Origin: Isoetes taiwanensis
Taxonomy: Eukaryota; Streptophyta; Lycopodiopsida; Isoetales; Isoetaceae
NCBI GenBank assembly: GCA_021234155.1
Contig: JAJEKV010000410.1
Coordinates: forward strand, 124,001 to 188,000
DNA: 64,000 nucleotides
Reading direction: 5' to 3'
Shown: positions 1 to 10,564 of the stretch, piece by piece
Layout: each line of letters begins with the position of its first letter
How positions within the stretch are numbered: position 1 is the stretch's first letter
Position numbers and translations under genes: made by a program
The notes under the pieces: generated by a model
The model's input: the letters and a program-made list of their open reading frames with translations, nothing else
Told to the model about the DNA's origin: nothing
Databases searched by the model: none

Positions 1-7
1 AGGTAAG

Positions 8-445
8 TTGAATGTGGTCGCCGATGCTCTTTCTAGAAGACCTCTTGAGACGAGAACTCATTGTAATGCTATATCAACTCTTTCGAGTGGATATGGCAAG
101 AAAATTGAGGAGACACTACCATCTGATGGTGATTTCAAGGAGGTATGGGAAAGGCTCTCTAGGGAGGCTAGAACAGATAAGGAACGAGAAGCCTTCAAGC
201 ATTATAAGAAGGAAGGCAACTTGTTGTATCATAAGCATAAGTTGTGTGTACCCGAATCGTCAGGTATAAGGAAGCTAATTCTTCATGCCACACACAACAG
301 CCCAATAGCAGGGCATGCATGGTTTATGAAGACCTACTTCAAGATTCGAAGTAGCTACTTCTGGCCGGGAATGAAGAAGCAGATAGCAAGATATATTCGT
401 GGAGTGCCGCTTGTGTCAAGACAAACCAAAGCGGAGCAGCTTTAA
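8..445 (+). pseudogene. Ty3/gypsy pol: RNase H end and integrase zinc-binding domain
   Basis: This open frame of 145 residues begins with the classic RNase H tail motif NVVADALSRR. It then runs through the H2C2 zinc-binding region of integrase: the GNLLYHKHKLCVP segment, then HATHNSPIAGHAW and SSYFWPGMKKQI. The frame ends at a stop near 443 just after the position where the two zinc-binding cysteines are expected. Only a degraded version of that pair is visible (around GVPLVSRQ). The protein would have been part of the reverse transcription and integration machinery of the element. It continues upstream beyond the window edge. Confidence 0.85.
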
Positions 446-480
446 TCCTCGTGAGCTTTGGAACCTCTAGCAAGCATCAA

Positions 481-1020
481 TGCTAAGTGGGAAGTGGTAA
501 GTATGGATTTTATCACTGTGACTTCCCAAGACTCTTCGAGGCAAGGATGCATTGATGGTCGTAGTAGACAAATTATCTAAAATGGCACATTTTGTGCCTT
601 GTAGAACTACCGACACAAAGATTAGATAATCGCCAAGCTATTTGTGAAGGAGATTTTAGGCTCCATGGCATGCCTCGAGATAATATCTGATAGAGATTCC
701 AAGTTTATGAGTGCTTTTTATGGGACCTCTCAAAGACTATCTGCATTTAAGCTCTCCATGAGCACGGCATATCATCCCCAAACAGATGGTCGACGGAGAG
801 GACTAATCGAATCTTGGAAAACATGCTCTAAGCTTTGTGTGGAATAAGCAAACCCAAGTGGGATGAGTACATCCACTTGGTGGAATTCGCCACAATAGTG
901 CCAAACAGAGTCATCTCGGATGTCTCCTTTCATGGTAAATTACGGGTACCAAGAGCTTAACCCCGCATTAACTTGGCACAATCCCGTGTCAAAGGTTGAA
1001 GTGTCCCAGCAGATGCTAGA
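481..1020 (+). pseudogene. Ty3/gypsy integrase catalytic core, frame-broken
   Basis: Recognisable core-integrase pieces lie in shifting frames. A first catalytic Asp context, SMDFIT, lies near 500. A second, ISDRDSKF, lies near 690. STAYHPQTDG follows near 760-790. Immediately after YHPQTDG the frame shifts by what looks like a one-base loss near 788-796, so the catalytic-Glu segment is read out of frame. There is also an in-frame stop near 580. Known family architecture (DDE integrase) supports the call. The breaks suggest an inactive copy or a poor consensus. Confidence 0.8.
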
Positions 1021-1099
1021 GATATGCGCAGCTTGGTGGAAGAAGTGAGGGGTTACCTCCCAGCAGCAAGAAGTCGGCGTAAGAGTGTAGTCGGCATGC

Positions 1100-1530
1100 T
1101 ACGTGACCGTAAGAGAGTTCAAGGTAGGCGATAGTGTGTGGTTGAAGATCAAGGTCAAGCAAGCTAAGCTCGGATTGGGAGTTGCAAGAAGCTTGCCCCT
1201 AGGTGGGCTGGTCCGTTCAAGATTTTGGAGAGTGGGCTCCCAAGCCTACAAGTTGGATCTCCCCGGCCCATCTCAAGGTTCACAAGGTTTTCCATGTAAG
1301 TTTGTTGAAAAGGCACAATCCTAACCCCGAGGAGGTCTTTGGATACCCAACTTTGTTGGAAATGCGGAGGAGGAGCAAGTTGAAATCGTGCGAAGTTACT
1401 TCTTGATAAGTCATTCAAGAAGACTAGGAGGTCTGGGGCCTCCAAAGATTTGGTCAAGTGGGAAACACTTGCCCGTGGAAGACGCGACATGGGTATTGAA
1501 GCAGGATTTGGAGAAGCAATACCCGTGAGT
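1100..1530 (+). pseudogene. Ty3/gypsy integrase C-terminal region with chromodomain-like end
   Basis: Translated pieces include EFKVGDSVWLK, then, in a second frame, LDLPAHLKVHKVFHVSLLKR-like text near 1250-1320. A chromodomain-like end follows, with GKHLPVEDATWV-type residues near 1460-1500. In chromoviruses this region follows the integrase core and directs integration toward particular chromatin. At least two frame changes are needed to read it through, and it ends before about 1540. Confidence 0.7.
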
Positions 1531-1539
1531 TTATGAAGG

Positions 1540-2433
1540 AGTTTGATGGGCGAGTCGCTCCGACTTGGTCGACCCGACTTGCCGGAGGTTAGCTTAGTAT
1601 GTTCTTAGTTAGCCTCTAGCTCGGGCAGATGTATTCTAGCTAGTGGAATACATATGCCGTAATCTTGGAACATGTGGGCTTATGATGAGATAAGCCTTTA
1701 AGGCGTTCTCTAGGCCAACATGCACCAGAGGTGCGCATGACCAATAGGGTCAGCGCGAGAGAGAGAGGAAAGGCATGGTGCGCCGATGATGGGACATCGG
1801 TCGGGATGCTCTCTATGCCACGATGTGGGGTCGCGACACCGCCATAGGGGGTCATGGTGAAGGTCAAAGTGATCATGCGCGATGATGGGATCGTGAGACG
1901 TTCCCTAGCTTAAAACCCTTGGGGCATGATGCACTAGGGGTATTCCGCACCGTAAATCGAGTACAAGGTAGCACTTGATCATGGGCGATGATGGGATCAT
2001 CTTAAATGGTCCTTAAGCTCAAATCCGGAAGGGCCATGATCGAAAGTGCAAGGTATGGTAAGGGGGTGGTCCCCTAAAACCACAAACTTATTAATTAAAC
2101 TAACGTAATGTGCTCCATGTGAAGGGGCAAGTGAGAAGGAGCTTTGAGGTGGGGGCGCATTACGAGAAGGTGGGGGGAACCATAATTTAGATTATGAACC
2201 CTAATAACTCTTATAATAATGTTTTGAATTATTGTAAGAAGTAACTTTGTTAAGGCTATATAATTTTGTATAAGTACAAATATAGCCTAATTTTTGACAT
2301 TTAACTTTAATAGGAAGTTGATCGTTTAAATTAAACTTAAGTGTATGATCTTATGTTGTTTTTTGCGGGATAGATAGGCTCGTCACCTTAGCGCAATCTT
2401 CGAGGGACAAAGATTGTCCTATGGGGGGGAGAA
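1540..2433 (+). other. Non-coding interval between pol and LTR, ending in polypurine tract
   Basis: No credible ORF. It contains three loose repeats of a GCGATGATGGGATC-type motif (about 1785, 1880 and 1985). It ends in a polypurine run GGGGGGGAGAA at about 2423-2433, immediately before the TGTGGCG start of the LTR. This is where plus-strand DNA synthesis of such elements is primed. Confidence 0.6.
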
Positions 2434-4080
2434 TGTGGCGTTCAAGGGAATATCGCCATAAACACATTATATTCTGGACTCGTCACCATACAAGTCTACC
2501 TAGGTAGCCTTGTATGCCTTGGATAAGTGGCAAAGGGGTGCACATCTAAGTTAATTGTTTAACTTAGATAACCTTAGGATAAGGCCCATTTCCACATGGC
2601 CTTATCCTATTGGGAAACCGCCACACGGCCCCCATCTTAGTGGTGCCACGTGGCATCCCACGTGGACCCACACCTATATGAGCTCTAACCCTAACCCTAG
2701 ACCCTTTTCCTTGACCTAGCACTGAACTCTCATCCACGCCCGAAACCCGTTTCGAGCACCGTTAATCATAGTCTAGCCTGGGCGTGCGACGGAAGGTGTG
2801 TATGATCGTAGAGGGAGCAAGCCCGAACCACGTCTAGGAGCATGGAGACGCCGAGGGATGGGAGGAAGCGCTTAGGAGGAGGTAGGTTGAGTAGAGTTCA
2901 TGTTAGTTCATCCGGAAGTTAGCACTCGAGATGGGTTAGTGATTCGTGTCTCAGAGTAGAGCCACCCTAGATCCTTTGTTGAACATCTTGAACCTAATCA
3001 AGGAACCCTAACTGTTAGTTAGCTATGTATGTTTAGGTTAAGATGTTCATAACGATATTGATATTGATCATGATGTGATGTATGTGATATTGGTTGATCA
3101 TGTGCTCCTCTTGTATTGGGAAGGTAGAGACCTAGGGCCATATGTAGTATGCTCCTAGTGTAGATCCCTTAGTTCCTATTAGTTGCGGCTTTGTGCATAG
3201 GAACCCAGGGCTATGGAAGCTATGATGTGACTCAAACACCACACTTGGGGCTAGAGGCAAGATGGAGGGTGGATCCCCGCCGAGTGGGGGCCGAGGGGGA
3301 TCCCACGGTGGGGAGTAGGCTTATGGTCGGTCACTTAGCGGTGGGCGAGCATGGGTCCGGACACCTCGGGGCAATGGTGTCGCCCGCCTCTCAAGAGTTG
3401 CAAGTGTCGGCTTTTGGCTCTTGTTTTGGGGGTTCATGGGCAGTAATCGATTCGTGTGTCGCCACGATTCTCTAGCGGCTCGTGGAGCCTCTAGACCCGG
3501 GAGGAAGGGAGATGCAACCCTTCCTACCTCGCCGATGGGACTGGGGAGATGCAACACGGAGTAGTCCCGATGGGTGATGCCATGGGATTGCGTGATCAGG
3601 AAGGTTAGAGTCATGCCACAACTTGATCTAGCCCATCCGCAAAGTATGCACACAGGAGGGGCGGATGGAGTGGTCAACCCTAGCCATTGTCTTATGCCAG
3701 CCCCCGCCATTGTCATGACTCGGCCCCGCTTCTATCTTGAGGCCTATCTAGTCGGTCGACTACCCTATGTGTCAGAGCCACGGGTAGGAGCTCTCATGTT
3801 TTATGGCTTATGATTATGTTCTTTGCATCTATGGATGTGCGGTTGAGCTACCCTCGAGGTAGCCTATTGTATTATATTGCTAGTTCTAACGTGTTTATGC
3901 TTCCGCTGTGATAGGAGCCCATAGGGGAAGGGCGCGCAAGACACCTTCGTGTCCCCTTCCCGCACTACGGAGGCTCCAGAGTGCGGGATAGACGGAGGGC
4001 GTGTGCGGTTGTTGAGCCGGACGGGGAAATTCCTGCCGAGTGTACGGCCGGGCGCCGTATGTTTAGCAGGGAGCGTCACA
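2434..4080 (+). repeat. 3' LTR of the Ty3/gypsy element
   Basis: The boundary is defined by a polypurine tract followed by TGTGGCGTTC, and by an end GGAGCGTCACA whose reverse complement (TGTGACGCTCC) matches the start. This is the short inverted repeat TG...CA expected of LTRs. Length is 1647 bp, which is long. A TATA-like CTATATGAG lies near 2672. Small ORFs inside (for example 3191-3475) have no recognisable content. The 5' LTR is outside the window, so identity between the LTRs and insertion age cannot be judged. Confidence 0.8.
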
Positions 4081-5500
4081 AAATAGTACCTGATTCTTAC
4101 TGCTACCCACCCCAAGAAGTAATTGTTAGTCAATAAAACTCCCTTCCATGAGCTAGGATTAAATCTAGAGTCTAGAAATTGGATGTGTTGATCTTGCCTT
4201 GAAGTAGAAAACTACAAGGTCACAAGACACTGTAGCCTCTACTTCAAGCCTTGCATTCTTCAATGAACCATGTGGCTGATTGTTGAAGAAATTAGCAGCC
4301 TGTTTTTTAAAGTTTCAAAAGGGATCCTCGTGGGATTGTTTTTTTTATGGATGTTCCAGTGATGTTTTATCTTGTTATCAATCTGTCCTGGAAAATGCGC
4401 AACCATGGCAGTCCATCGGAAGAAAAAACAAACTACTCCAGACCACCATAGCCAATTTTGGCAAGGATATACAAAAGACAATTTGATCGATACCTAGTAT
4501 GGCGTGAAGCTGGATTATCATTTGCTCTTTTTCCATAAAAACCTTAAAAACAAATAAAAGACAGTGAACAACTTCTCAAATCAAAGTTCTTAGCCTAAAA
4601 CATTACCCGCATTTTTTCGCAAAGCTCTCCAACTTCCATGTGGATGATGCTGAATAAGCGACCTGTTATCAAGAATTGGGAAAAAATGAGTTTTTGGTGG
4701 ATCTAAAAAAACATTGATGGCCACAGAAAAAATAAAAAATAATAAGAAAATTACCCCAAAAAGATACCTAAAAATAGTAGCCATTAGATCTTTAGATATG
4801 CCAAGAATATGCTCAAAAATTCCAAAACTCAACCTCTTCCATAACGAATTGGCCCAGGCAAATCCAAGAATTTGTTGCCTAGAATCCTCCTTTCTCTCCT
4901 AGCACGTGGGCTATTCATGGCCCTTGGAGGTCGTCTCCTAACAAATTCAAGGTCGTCCTCCAAGGACCATGTTTTATTTAGACAAAACATGGTGTAAGTG
5001 TGTCCTTGAAATAAATAGAATAGATTATACAAGGTCTATACATGTGCATAGTCCACATGCCACTAGAGAGGAGGATTGGAGTCAACGAATGAATTCAGAG
5101 ACACATTAAGGGTGAAAATATAGATACCTTTGTTATGGGTCATGACACAATCATGATCGTTGGTGATTCCACACCAACGATCATGATTGTGCAATATCAA
5201 CACACTTACAATTATCTTCAAGGTCTTGAATGGAATAGATAAAAGAGGTGCAAGATTCGAGGGCGGCCTCTAAGAACCATATTTGAGTTAAGATAAGTCT
5301 ATTGTGGACGATAAAAATCATTCATTCTTATTTAGGCATTATTTAGGCATGTACTTGAGGCCGGCCTCCTAACTACAGTAGTACAAGTAATGGAAACAAG
5401 TTGTCGATATTTCGATGCCGAATCTTTGGATTTGGAATCTTCTTCACACTTATGTAACGGAAGGATTTGCGGCCAGCCGCCGTTGTTGCCGAAACCCTTT
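4081..5500. other. Non-coding interval
   Basis: A and T rich, with no gene I can support. It holds a perfect hairpin at 5146-5191 and a smaller inverted repeat around 4968-4993 (CCATGTTTT with AAAACATGG). Confidence 0.5.
5146..5191. repeat. Perfect 20-bp inverted repeat with 6-nt loop
   Basis: The left arm 5146-5165 (CACAATCATGATCGTTGGTG) is the exact reverse complement of 5172-5191, and the loop is ATTCCA. A perfect 20-bp stem is unlikely by chance. It could be the remnant of a small foldback element or a hairpin transcript source. Confidence 0.85.
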
Positions 5501-5510
5501 GATATTTAAG
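5501..5510 (+). promoter_or_regulatory. Possible TATA element for the 5599 gene
   Basis: GATATTTAAG lies about 90 bp upstream of the ATG at 5599 and is followed by a pyrimidine-rich leader. This is position and composition only. Confidence 0.35.
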
Positions 5511-5598
5511 CCCAGCTATTTCTTGTCCTTTTTCCAAATCTCTGCATTCAATCCGTCTTCAATTCTGCTTTTCAAATAGTTTGCTGATTTGATTCAAA

Positions 5599-5983
5599 AT
5601 GGTTGGTTTTTTCGCCAAGTCTTGGGATCAGACAGTCGATCAACACAACCCTGCTGCCAAAATGGAGTATAGGAATATCGGATCTGCCGGATCTTCCAAC
5701 GGTATGGATCGTTTTTTTATATTTTGTCAAGATTAGGGTTTTCTTGAAGATGGGTTTTTTATTAGGGTTCTTGTTTTTCACAGAAGAACTGCATCGGCAG
5801 AAACAGTTGAAGGATCGGACATTCAATTACGGCCAAGAAGAGGCCAGCCATGTATCCCGCAGCATTGTGTTGCTTAAATCTCCACAAAGATCTGTTTTTG
5901 ATGATTTAGGCTTAAAACAGAAGCTTAGATCTTTGACATCCGTGGCTATGGAGCATTCGCATCTTACCGGAATAGACTTGTAA
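5599..5983 (+). CDS. Small two-exon protein gene of unknown function
   Basis: An ATG at 5599 opens exon 1 (5599-5701, starting MVGFFAKSWDQTVDQHNPAA). It ends at a GTATGG donor. A T-rich 82-nt intron ends in TTTTTCACAG at 5783. Exon 2 (5784-5983) joins in frame and reads EELHRQKQLKDRTFNYGQEE onward to LTGIDL and a stop, giving about 100 residues, hydrophilic with no membrane segment. The sequence GTAAGATT at the stop could equally be a donor, so the gene may continue and this may be only its first two exons. I do not recognise the family. The clean phase match across a short intron and the upstream TATA-like box are the evidence that it is real. Confidence 0.5.
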
Positions 5984-6215
5984 GATTCGCCTCTCGCCCA
6001 TTGCTGAAATTTCAAACTCTATTTTCTATTCATGTAGTCATAAGTTCCTGGTTTTTTGCAGAGTTAATCTTTCTTGTTGCTAAAATAGAATTTCGTGGGA
6101 AAAGGAAAATTACCATTATTTTTTGGTACATTATAACCAATTCACTAATATTACACACAACTGGACAACCTTGACATCTTGTTTTGGGCCACTCCTCCTA
6201 GAATGTATATACATC

Positions 6216-6325
6216 GGAACTAGAATTGGGTGATGGGTGGCCGGCATGCGCATATATTCGGGCTAAAATGTTGTATACTTCTTTGGAACTAGAAATGGAT
6301 GCTGGCCGCGCATATGTTCGGGCAT
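6216..6325. repeat. Degenerate tandem duplication, about 69-bp unit
   Basis: Two copies of GGAACTAGAAWTGG...GCATATRTTCGGGC begin at 6216 and 6285. Confidence 0.6.
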
Positions 6326-6623
6326 GTGTTATATTTTGATGTATTATACATTCAAAATGTATTAAATGAAAATTTTCAACTAAACAATTCGTTGATTAGT
6401 CAAGTTAACCAGTTTAATAGCTGTTATCGCGGCGGTCTAGGCCGTCGCGAGCATTTCTTTGATTTTGACGTGAGCAAATTGCAAACTGTTATTAGAGAAT
6501 GATTGTTTAAGATTATCCCTGAATGATTCTGTTTGCAATTGCATGCATTCACAAGCTGCATAGACCACATTATAGTATGAGTCATGCATTAAAAAAGTCA
6601 TTTTTGTTCATTCAAAACATTGC

Positions 6624-6742
6624 ATGCGATTCGACACCGTCGGATCGCCATTTTGGGGAGAGACGAGGCTATATATGTTGTTGGGCTCTTTCTCCATTAT
6701 CGGCGTCTTCTCACAGCAGTTTTTTTGGTCTTAGTTCCCATT
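6624..6742 (+). promoter_or_regulatory. Promoter-like repeated block, copy 1
   Basis: About 120 bp, nearly identical to 10403-10530. It contains GATCGCCATTTTGGGGAGAG, then GGCTATATATG (TATA-like, near 6669), then a pyrimidine-rich CTCTTTCTCCATTATCGG run, the arrangement expected of a core promoter and start site. The downstream sequence is a T-rich leader or intron with no coding region that I can identify. Confidence 0.45.
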
Positions 6743-7763
6743 CGTTTCTAGATCTTTCGAGTTTTCTAGATGTTCTGTGTTTGTTCTCGCCTTGCCTTGC
6801 TAGATCATTGATTTCTGGTAGATGGTTGATTTCTCCTTCGCTAGGAATTTGGCGGTCGTTGTTTATGATTCTCTGTTTATTCTAGATTGTTCCAACTTAG
6901 TTATGGTTGATCTCTCCTCCAATTGGGTTTTAGGGGTCGTTGTTTTTTAGAGATTTAGTTGTTTTTGGCCTTTAACTTTGCTATAGGGTTTCTCTCTGTT
7001 TCTTGCTTCTTCTATTTGCAGAAAATCGTGGAAGGCAGAAAATCGTGGAAGGCGGTGAACATTTAGTTCCAGTACAGTGATGGGGCTCCCTTTGGGCATG
7101 TTCATAGCTTTGATGCAGATTGAATAAGAAGCTATAACATCGATACGATAGTCTGCAGTGGCTAAGAAGCTGGGGCTTTTCTGGAAATTTCCTGGCGGGA
7201 TCTGCTGCCTCCGCAGACATAGATCTCAAAGTGGCTTCTAGATTTTCTGGGTGCTTCTTGGTTGCCTCTGTATTTTTGAAGTCGTGAAATCATTTTCTGG
7301 AGTTCCAGTGAGTTTTTGAGCAACGAAGGAGGTATTTCTTTTTTTTGGGTCTTGAGATTTTTTTCAGGTTTAGACCATGATTGATCACTAATGTTCTTTT
7401 CTTCTTGGTTATATCTATTTCATCACGTTTTTACGCTTGACTTATCTTTTGCACCCTTTGGTGCTTGATTCCAACTTTGCTTTATTTTTGGATTCCAATC
7501 GTATATAAAAGTCTTGTTTCATTTTTGACTTGGCCCGGACCTTATCGAGTACCTTTTGTTCTTCAAATCATTTTTCTGTGACAGATTGATCTTGATCTCG
7601 GATGCCAACTTCAGATTCTGTATCTTCCTTGAGATTAAGAAGCTCTTACTTTGGTGCTTCAATTATTTGTTTGCTTATGGAAGCTAGGGATCCAGCCGCG
7701 TCGACCATCGGCTGCTTCTTGTTTTGCCGTTGCAGTGATAAGTAGGGCTTTGTGCAGACCTAC
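6743..7763. other. T-rich leader or intron-like interval
   Basis: No gene found. It contains a 17-bp direct repeat GCAGAAAATCGTGGAAG (about 7018 and 7035). Confidence 0.4.
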
Positions 7764-7766
7764 TTA

Positions 7767-8333
7767 GGGCCGCTTCACACTGGCCGTTAAAGTGCCATTA
7801 GGTTAAAAAAATTAACTAAACTGTGCTTCACATTGGCTTCCACTAAAAAATTCCGCTAAGATTATGGGGTTAAAAAATAATGGCACAGTTAAGGTAATGG
7901 TGCAAGATAACTGGGGTTCACATTGTATTCTGTTAGGTTAAAATTTAACGGAGGACTTAACGGGCCATAATTTTTCCATTCAAATTTAAGGGTAGGGGGA
8001 CCCCATCCCTTAAGCTCCATTTGCAATTCAATTTTTAACTTAACGGCGTGACAGTCAGTGTGAAGCAATATTTAACTGTTTCCGTTATATTAACTCTTAA
8101 CATAACGGCGTGACAATCAGTGTGAAGTAATATTTAACGGTTTTCGTTATGTTAATTTTTAACCTAACGGCGTGACCATCAGTGCGAAGCAAGATTTAAC
8201 GATTATTGTTATGTTAAATTTTAATGTAACGGCGAATGTGAAGTGAAACCTTTATGTTATATTACCCTAACATAAAGGGCATCCCGTTATGTTGGCAATT
8301 TAACCTAACATAACGGCCAGTGTGTAATGGCCC
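7767..8333. mobile_element. Harbinger/PIF-like MITE with TTA target-site duplication
   Basis: The left end GGGCCGCTTCACACTGGCCG and the right end, whose reverse complement begins GGGCCATTACACACTGGCCG, form an imperfect terminal inverted repeat of about 36 bp. It is flanked on both sides by TTA (7764-7766 and 8334-8336). A 3-bp TWA target and GGGCC...TTCACAC-type ends are known for PIF/Harbinger elements. The 567-bp body has no transposase ORF, so the element is non-autonomous. Confidence 0.75.
8041..8240. repeat. Tandem repeats of about 62 bp inside the MITE
   Basis: Four units begin with TAACGGCG at about 8041, 8103, 8164 and 8226. Each carries GTGACNRTCAGTGYGAAG followed by a TTAACG/GTTATGTTAA stretch, and the last is shortened. 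The units resemble the terminal repeats, so the element seems to have grown by duplicating its own end. Confidence 0.75.
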
Positions 8334-8421
8334 TTATTGCTTTATTCTGGGACAGGGAATTTATAGCGGATATATATAATTCGAAATATAATGATTGTTG
8401 TCTTGTTTGCTGGACGTTTGG

Positions 8422-8580
8422 TTGGGTCCATCGTTTATTGTGGTGTTTACCAGGGTTCGAATCCTTGGGTTCGAATCCTTGGGTCCATCGTTTATTGTGG
8501 TGTTTACCAGAGTTCGAATCCTTGGGTCCATCGTTTATTGTGGTGTTTACCAGGGTTCGAATCCTTCCTGCTTCAAACCA
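8422..8580 (+). repeat. Minisatellite carrying pol III B-box motifs
   Basis: A 43-bp unit (TTGGGTCCATCGTTTATTGT then GGTGTTTACCAGGGTTCGAATCC) starts at 8422, 8479 and 8522, and the first copy has an extra 14-bp GGTTCGAATCCTTG. GGTTCGAATCC matches the B-box consensus of tRNA genes and tRNA-derived SINEs. No tRNA cloverleaf can be folded around it. Confidence 0.8.
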
Positions 8581-8740
8581 CGCTTTGAAATTTTTTTCAT
8601 AAGGTGAACTTTTCTGTTTTATGAACTTTTCTGTTTTAAATTCTAACCTTCTTGGTCAAATCCTTCCTGCTTCAAACCACGCTTTGAAAATTTTTTCATA
8701 AGGTGGACTTTTATGTTTTAAATTCTAACATTCTTGGTCG
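8560..8740. repeat. Tandem duplication of about 95 bp
   Basis: AATCCTTCCTGCTTCAAACC...TTTCATAAGGTG...TTCTTGGTC occurs at about 8560 and again at about 8658, the second copy slightly shorter. Confidence 0.75.
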
Positions 8741-10360
8741 TTTGGTTGGTCGCCTCTTGTGGTGGATGCCAGGGTGCCGTGGGTTTCTCCTTGTTCAGTG
8801 TGCCATATCTATCTATCTATTTATCTATCTTTCTTGATTGTGTTCGGAGGTGCTCTTGCACGGGTTGCTTGTGGTACTCGCTTTCCTTGGTCCCCTTTTT
8901 TGTGCTACTTGATGCTGATGTTATGGTCATAGCAATTCTTCGATATGGCATACATTTATTTCTTTCTTCAATTTGCACGATTTTGGTATGTTTGATCTGG
9001 GGTTCAACATCATTGGTTAGGGATTTACAGCTTTGAGGGGTTCTTCTACAATATTTCAATTTAGTACGCACTCTTGGCGCGTTGAGACATGGATGTTTGG
9101 TCACCTTAGTTGTATCACTTTATTTGTTCTATTTGTTATATTGTTTCTCTTGTTGGCATTGCCCCTTTTATTGGTCCCGTCATTTCAGTTCTCATCGTTC
9201 ATCTTGTAGGTTCCATCTACATCCTCACGAGCTAGTTGTGTGTTCATGTGTTCATTTGCTCAACTTGCACCTACTGTTCCTATTTTTTTCCACCCTATTT
9301 GTTGCCTCGTTAATCCCTTTTTTGGCTTGTCGACGTTTAAGCTATCGGTTATTCATTTTCATTCTTATTGCTCTATGTCACATCCATTGTTATCTATGTT
9401 TACTTCATTTGCCTTTTTTGGTCCTTCCCGTCTTTTCTTCCAATGCTCTTATCTTTGGGCTCTTTCTCTTTTTTTGCTTTTATACTATTTGCATCCTCAC
9501 AAGCTTGATACTGGCGTTCTCGTGCTCTTTTGCTTCATTTGCGCCTTTTTTGTTCTCGTCCCGTTTGGCCATTAACCCTTTAGTGTTTTGAGTCTCATTC
9601 GCCATGCTAGTTCCAGCTATCTCATTTGCTCTCATTTGCTATCCCATTTTTCCTTTCTCTATTCTCTCATCTAATATCTTTTCTTTCCATCAAACCCCCG
9701 ATCTAGTTTATTTATTTTAAGCATGCCCATTGTTTCCTATGTTTCATAGGACATTTCTGCACTATGTCCTCAATAAATCTACTTCCTGCTTCATGAGATT
9801 TCTCATAGCTTGTCTTGCCTTTAGTATCAGTTTATTATGGCATCTTACATTGTCTTACTTTTCTCATATGCATATTATTGCCTTGGGTACATTTGGTTGT
9901 TGTCACATTTTGTTGTTTTGGTCTGCTTTTGTGGTTGTCCCACATATTCCAATGTTCCTTTTTGCTTCGTTTCATTTCTTCCAACCGATTTTCTCTTTTT
10001 AACCTATCTCAACTCCTTTTATTGCTTTCCTCGTAGTCTCTCTGGCCATTCCAGTTTGACGTAATACATCATTGTTCTATCTCATCCCTTGCCTGACTAT
10101 CCTCTTTGACCCCAATAACTCCTTTGTGTATTGCCCTTCCTGTCTTACTTTGACCGAAAGAGATAGCCTAGTGTCGACTTTTTAAGCATTTTTAATCTTG
10201 ATGAATTGTTGACTTTATTCCCTTTCCTTAATGTATTTAACTCTTCTTTTCTTCCTTCTTAGATCCACCTTACATATTCTTCTACACCATCTTTCTTTTG
10301 TGCCTATACTGACTTGATACCCCTGTCTCATCACCCTAGCCTTTGAAATGGAAGTTTCTT
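8741..10360. other. Pyrimidine-rich non-coding interval
   Basis: Strongly T and C rich on the + strand, with a TATC microsatellite at about 8806-8832. Long ORFs here encode only Phe/Leu/Cys/Ser-rich text that follows from composition. No gene is supported. Confidence 0.6.
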
Positions 10361-10361
10361 T

Positions 10362-10410
10362 TTGATCGGGCCGGTTTTCCCCCTCGGGACAGTCTCTCAC
10401 CAAAATGCAT
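10362..10410. repeat. Dispersed repeat, copy 1 (CGGCCGGTTTTCCCCCTC)
   Basis: The CGGGCCGGTTTTCCCCCTC...GTCTCTCACCAAAATGCAT block recurs at 11309-11352 with small changes. It directly precedes the second promoter-like block. Confidence 0.6.
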
Positions 10411-10530
10411 GCGATTCGACCGTCCGGATCGCCATTTTGGGGAGAGCAGGCTATATATATGTTGTTGGGCTCTTTCTCCATTATCGGTGTCTTCTCACAG
10501 TAGTTTTTTTGGGTCTTAGTTCCCTCCCTT
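10403..10530 (+). promoter_or_regulatory. Promoter-like repeated block, copy 2
   Basis: Copy of the block at 6624-6742, with GGCTATATATATG near 10450 and the same CTCTTTCTCCATTATCGG run. The copies differ notably where copy 2 has AGCAGGC and copy 1 has GACGAGGC, a CAG-site difference of the kind seen elsewhere in the window. Confidence 0.45.
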
Positions 10531-10564
10531 CCCACCCTAAGTTTTTCATTTTGATTTGTGATTC

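Larger units (their letters stand above)
1..4080 (+). mobile_element. Ty3/gypsy (chromovirus-type) retrotransposon, 3' portion
   Basis: The window opens inside the pol gene of an LTR retrotransposon. In order it shows the end of RNase H, the integrase zinc-binding and catalytic regions, a chromodomain-like tail, about 0.9 kb of non-coding DNA, a polypurine tract and one long terminal repeat. The 5' LTR, gag, protease and most of reverse transcriptase lie outside the window. The order RT-RNaseH-integrase and the chromodomain are diagnostic of Ty3/gypsy chromoviruses. Reading frames are broken in several places, so this copy is probably inactive, although some breaks sit at CAG-like sites that are suspect elsewhere in this window. 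Confidence 0.9.

Noticed and set aside
2688-2702. Telomere-like CTAACCCTAACCCTAG
   Set aside because: Only two units, inside an LTR; not an interstitial telomere tract.
3191-3813. ORFs inside the LTR
   Set aside because: Overlapping frames on both strands without recognisable content, within a sequence defined as LTR by its termini.
8454-8580. tRNA gene suggested by GGTTCGAATCC
   Set aside because: No acceptor stem, A box or anticodon arm can be placed; only the B-box-like motif repeats.
8422-8740. CRISPR-like regular repeats
   Set aside because: Units are contiguous tandem copies with no distinct spacers, in a plant nuclear context.
9082-9591. 169-codon ORF on the + strand
   Set aside because: Composition is nearly all Phe, Leu, Cys, Ser and His from a pyrimidine-rich stretch, and several frames are open in the same place. 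No motif.
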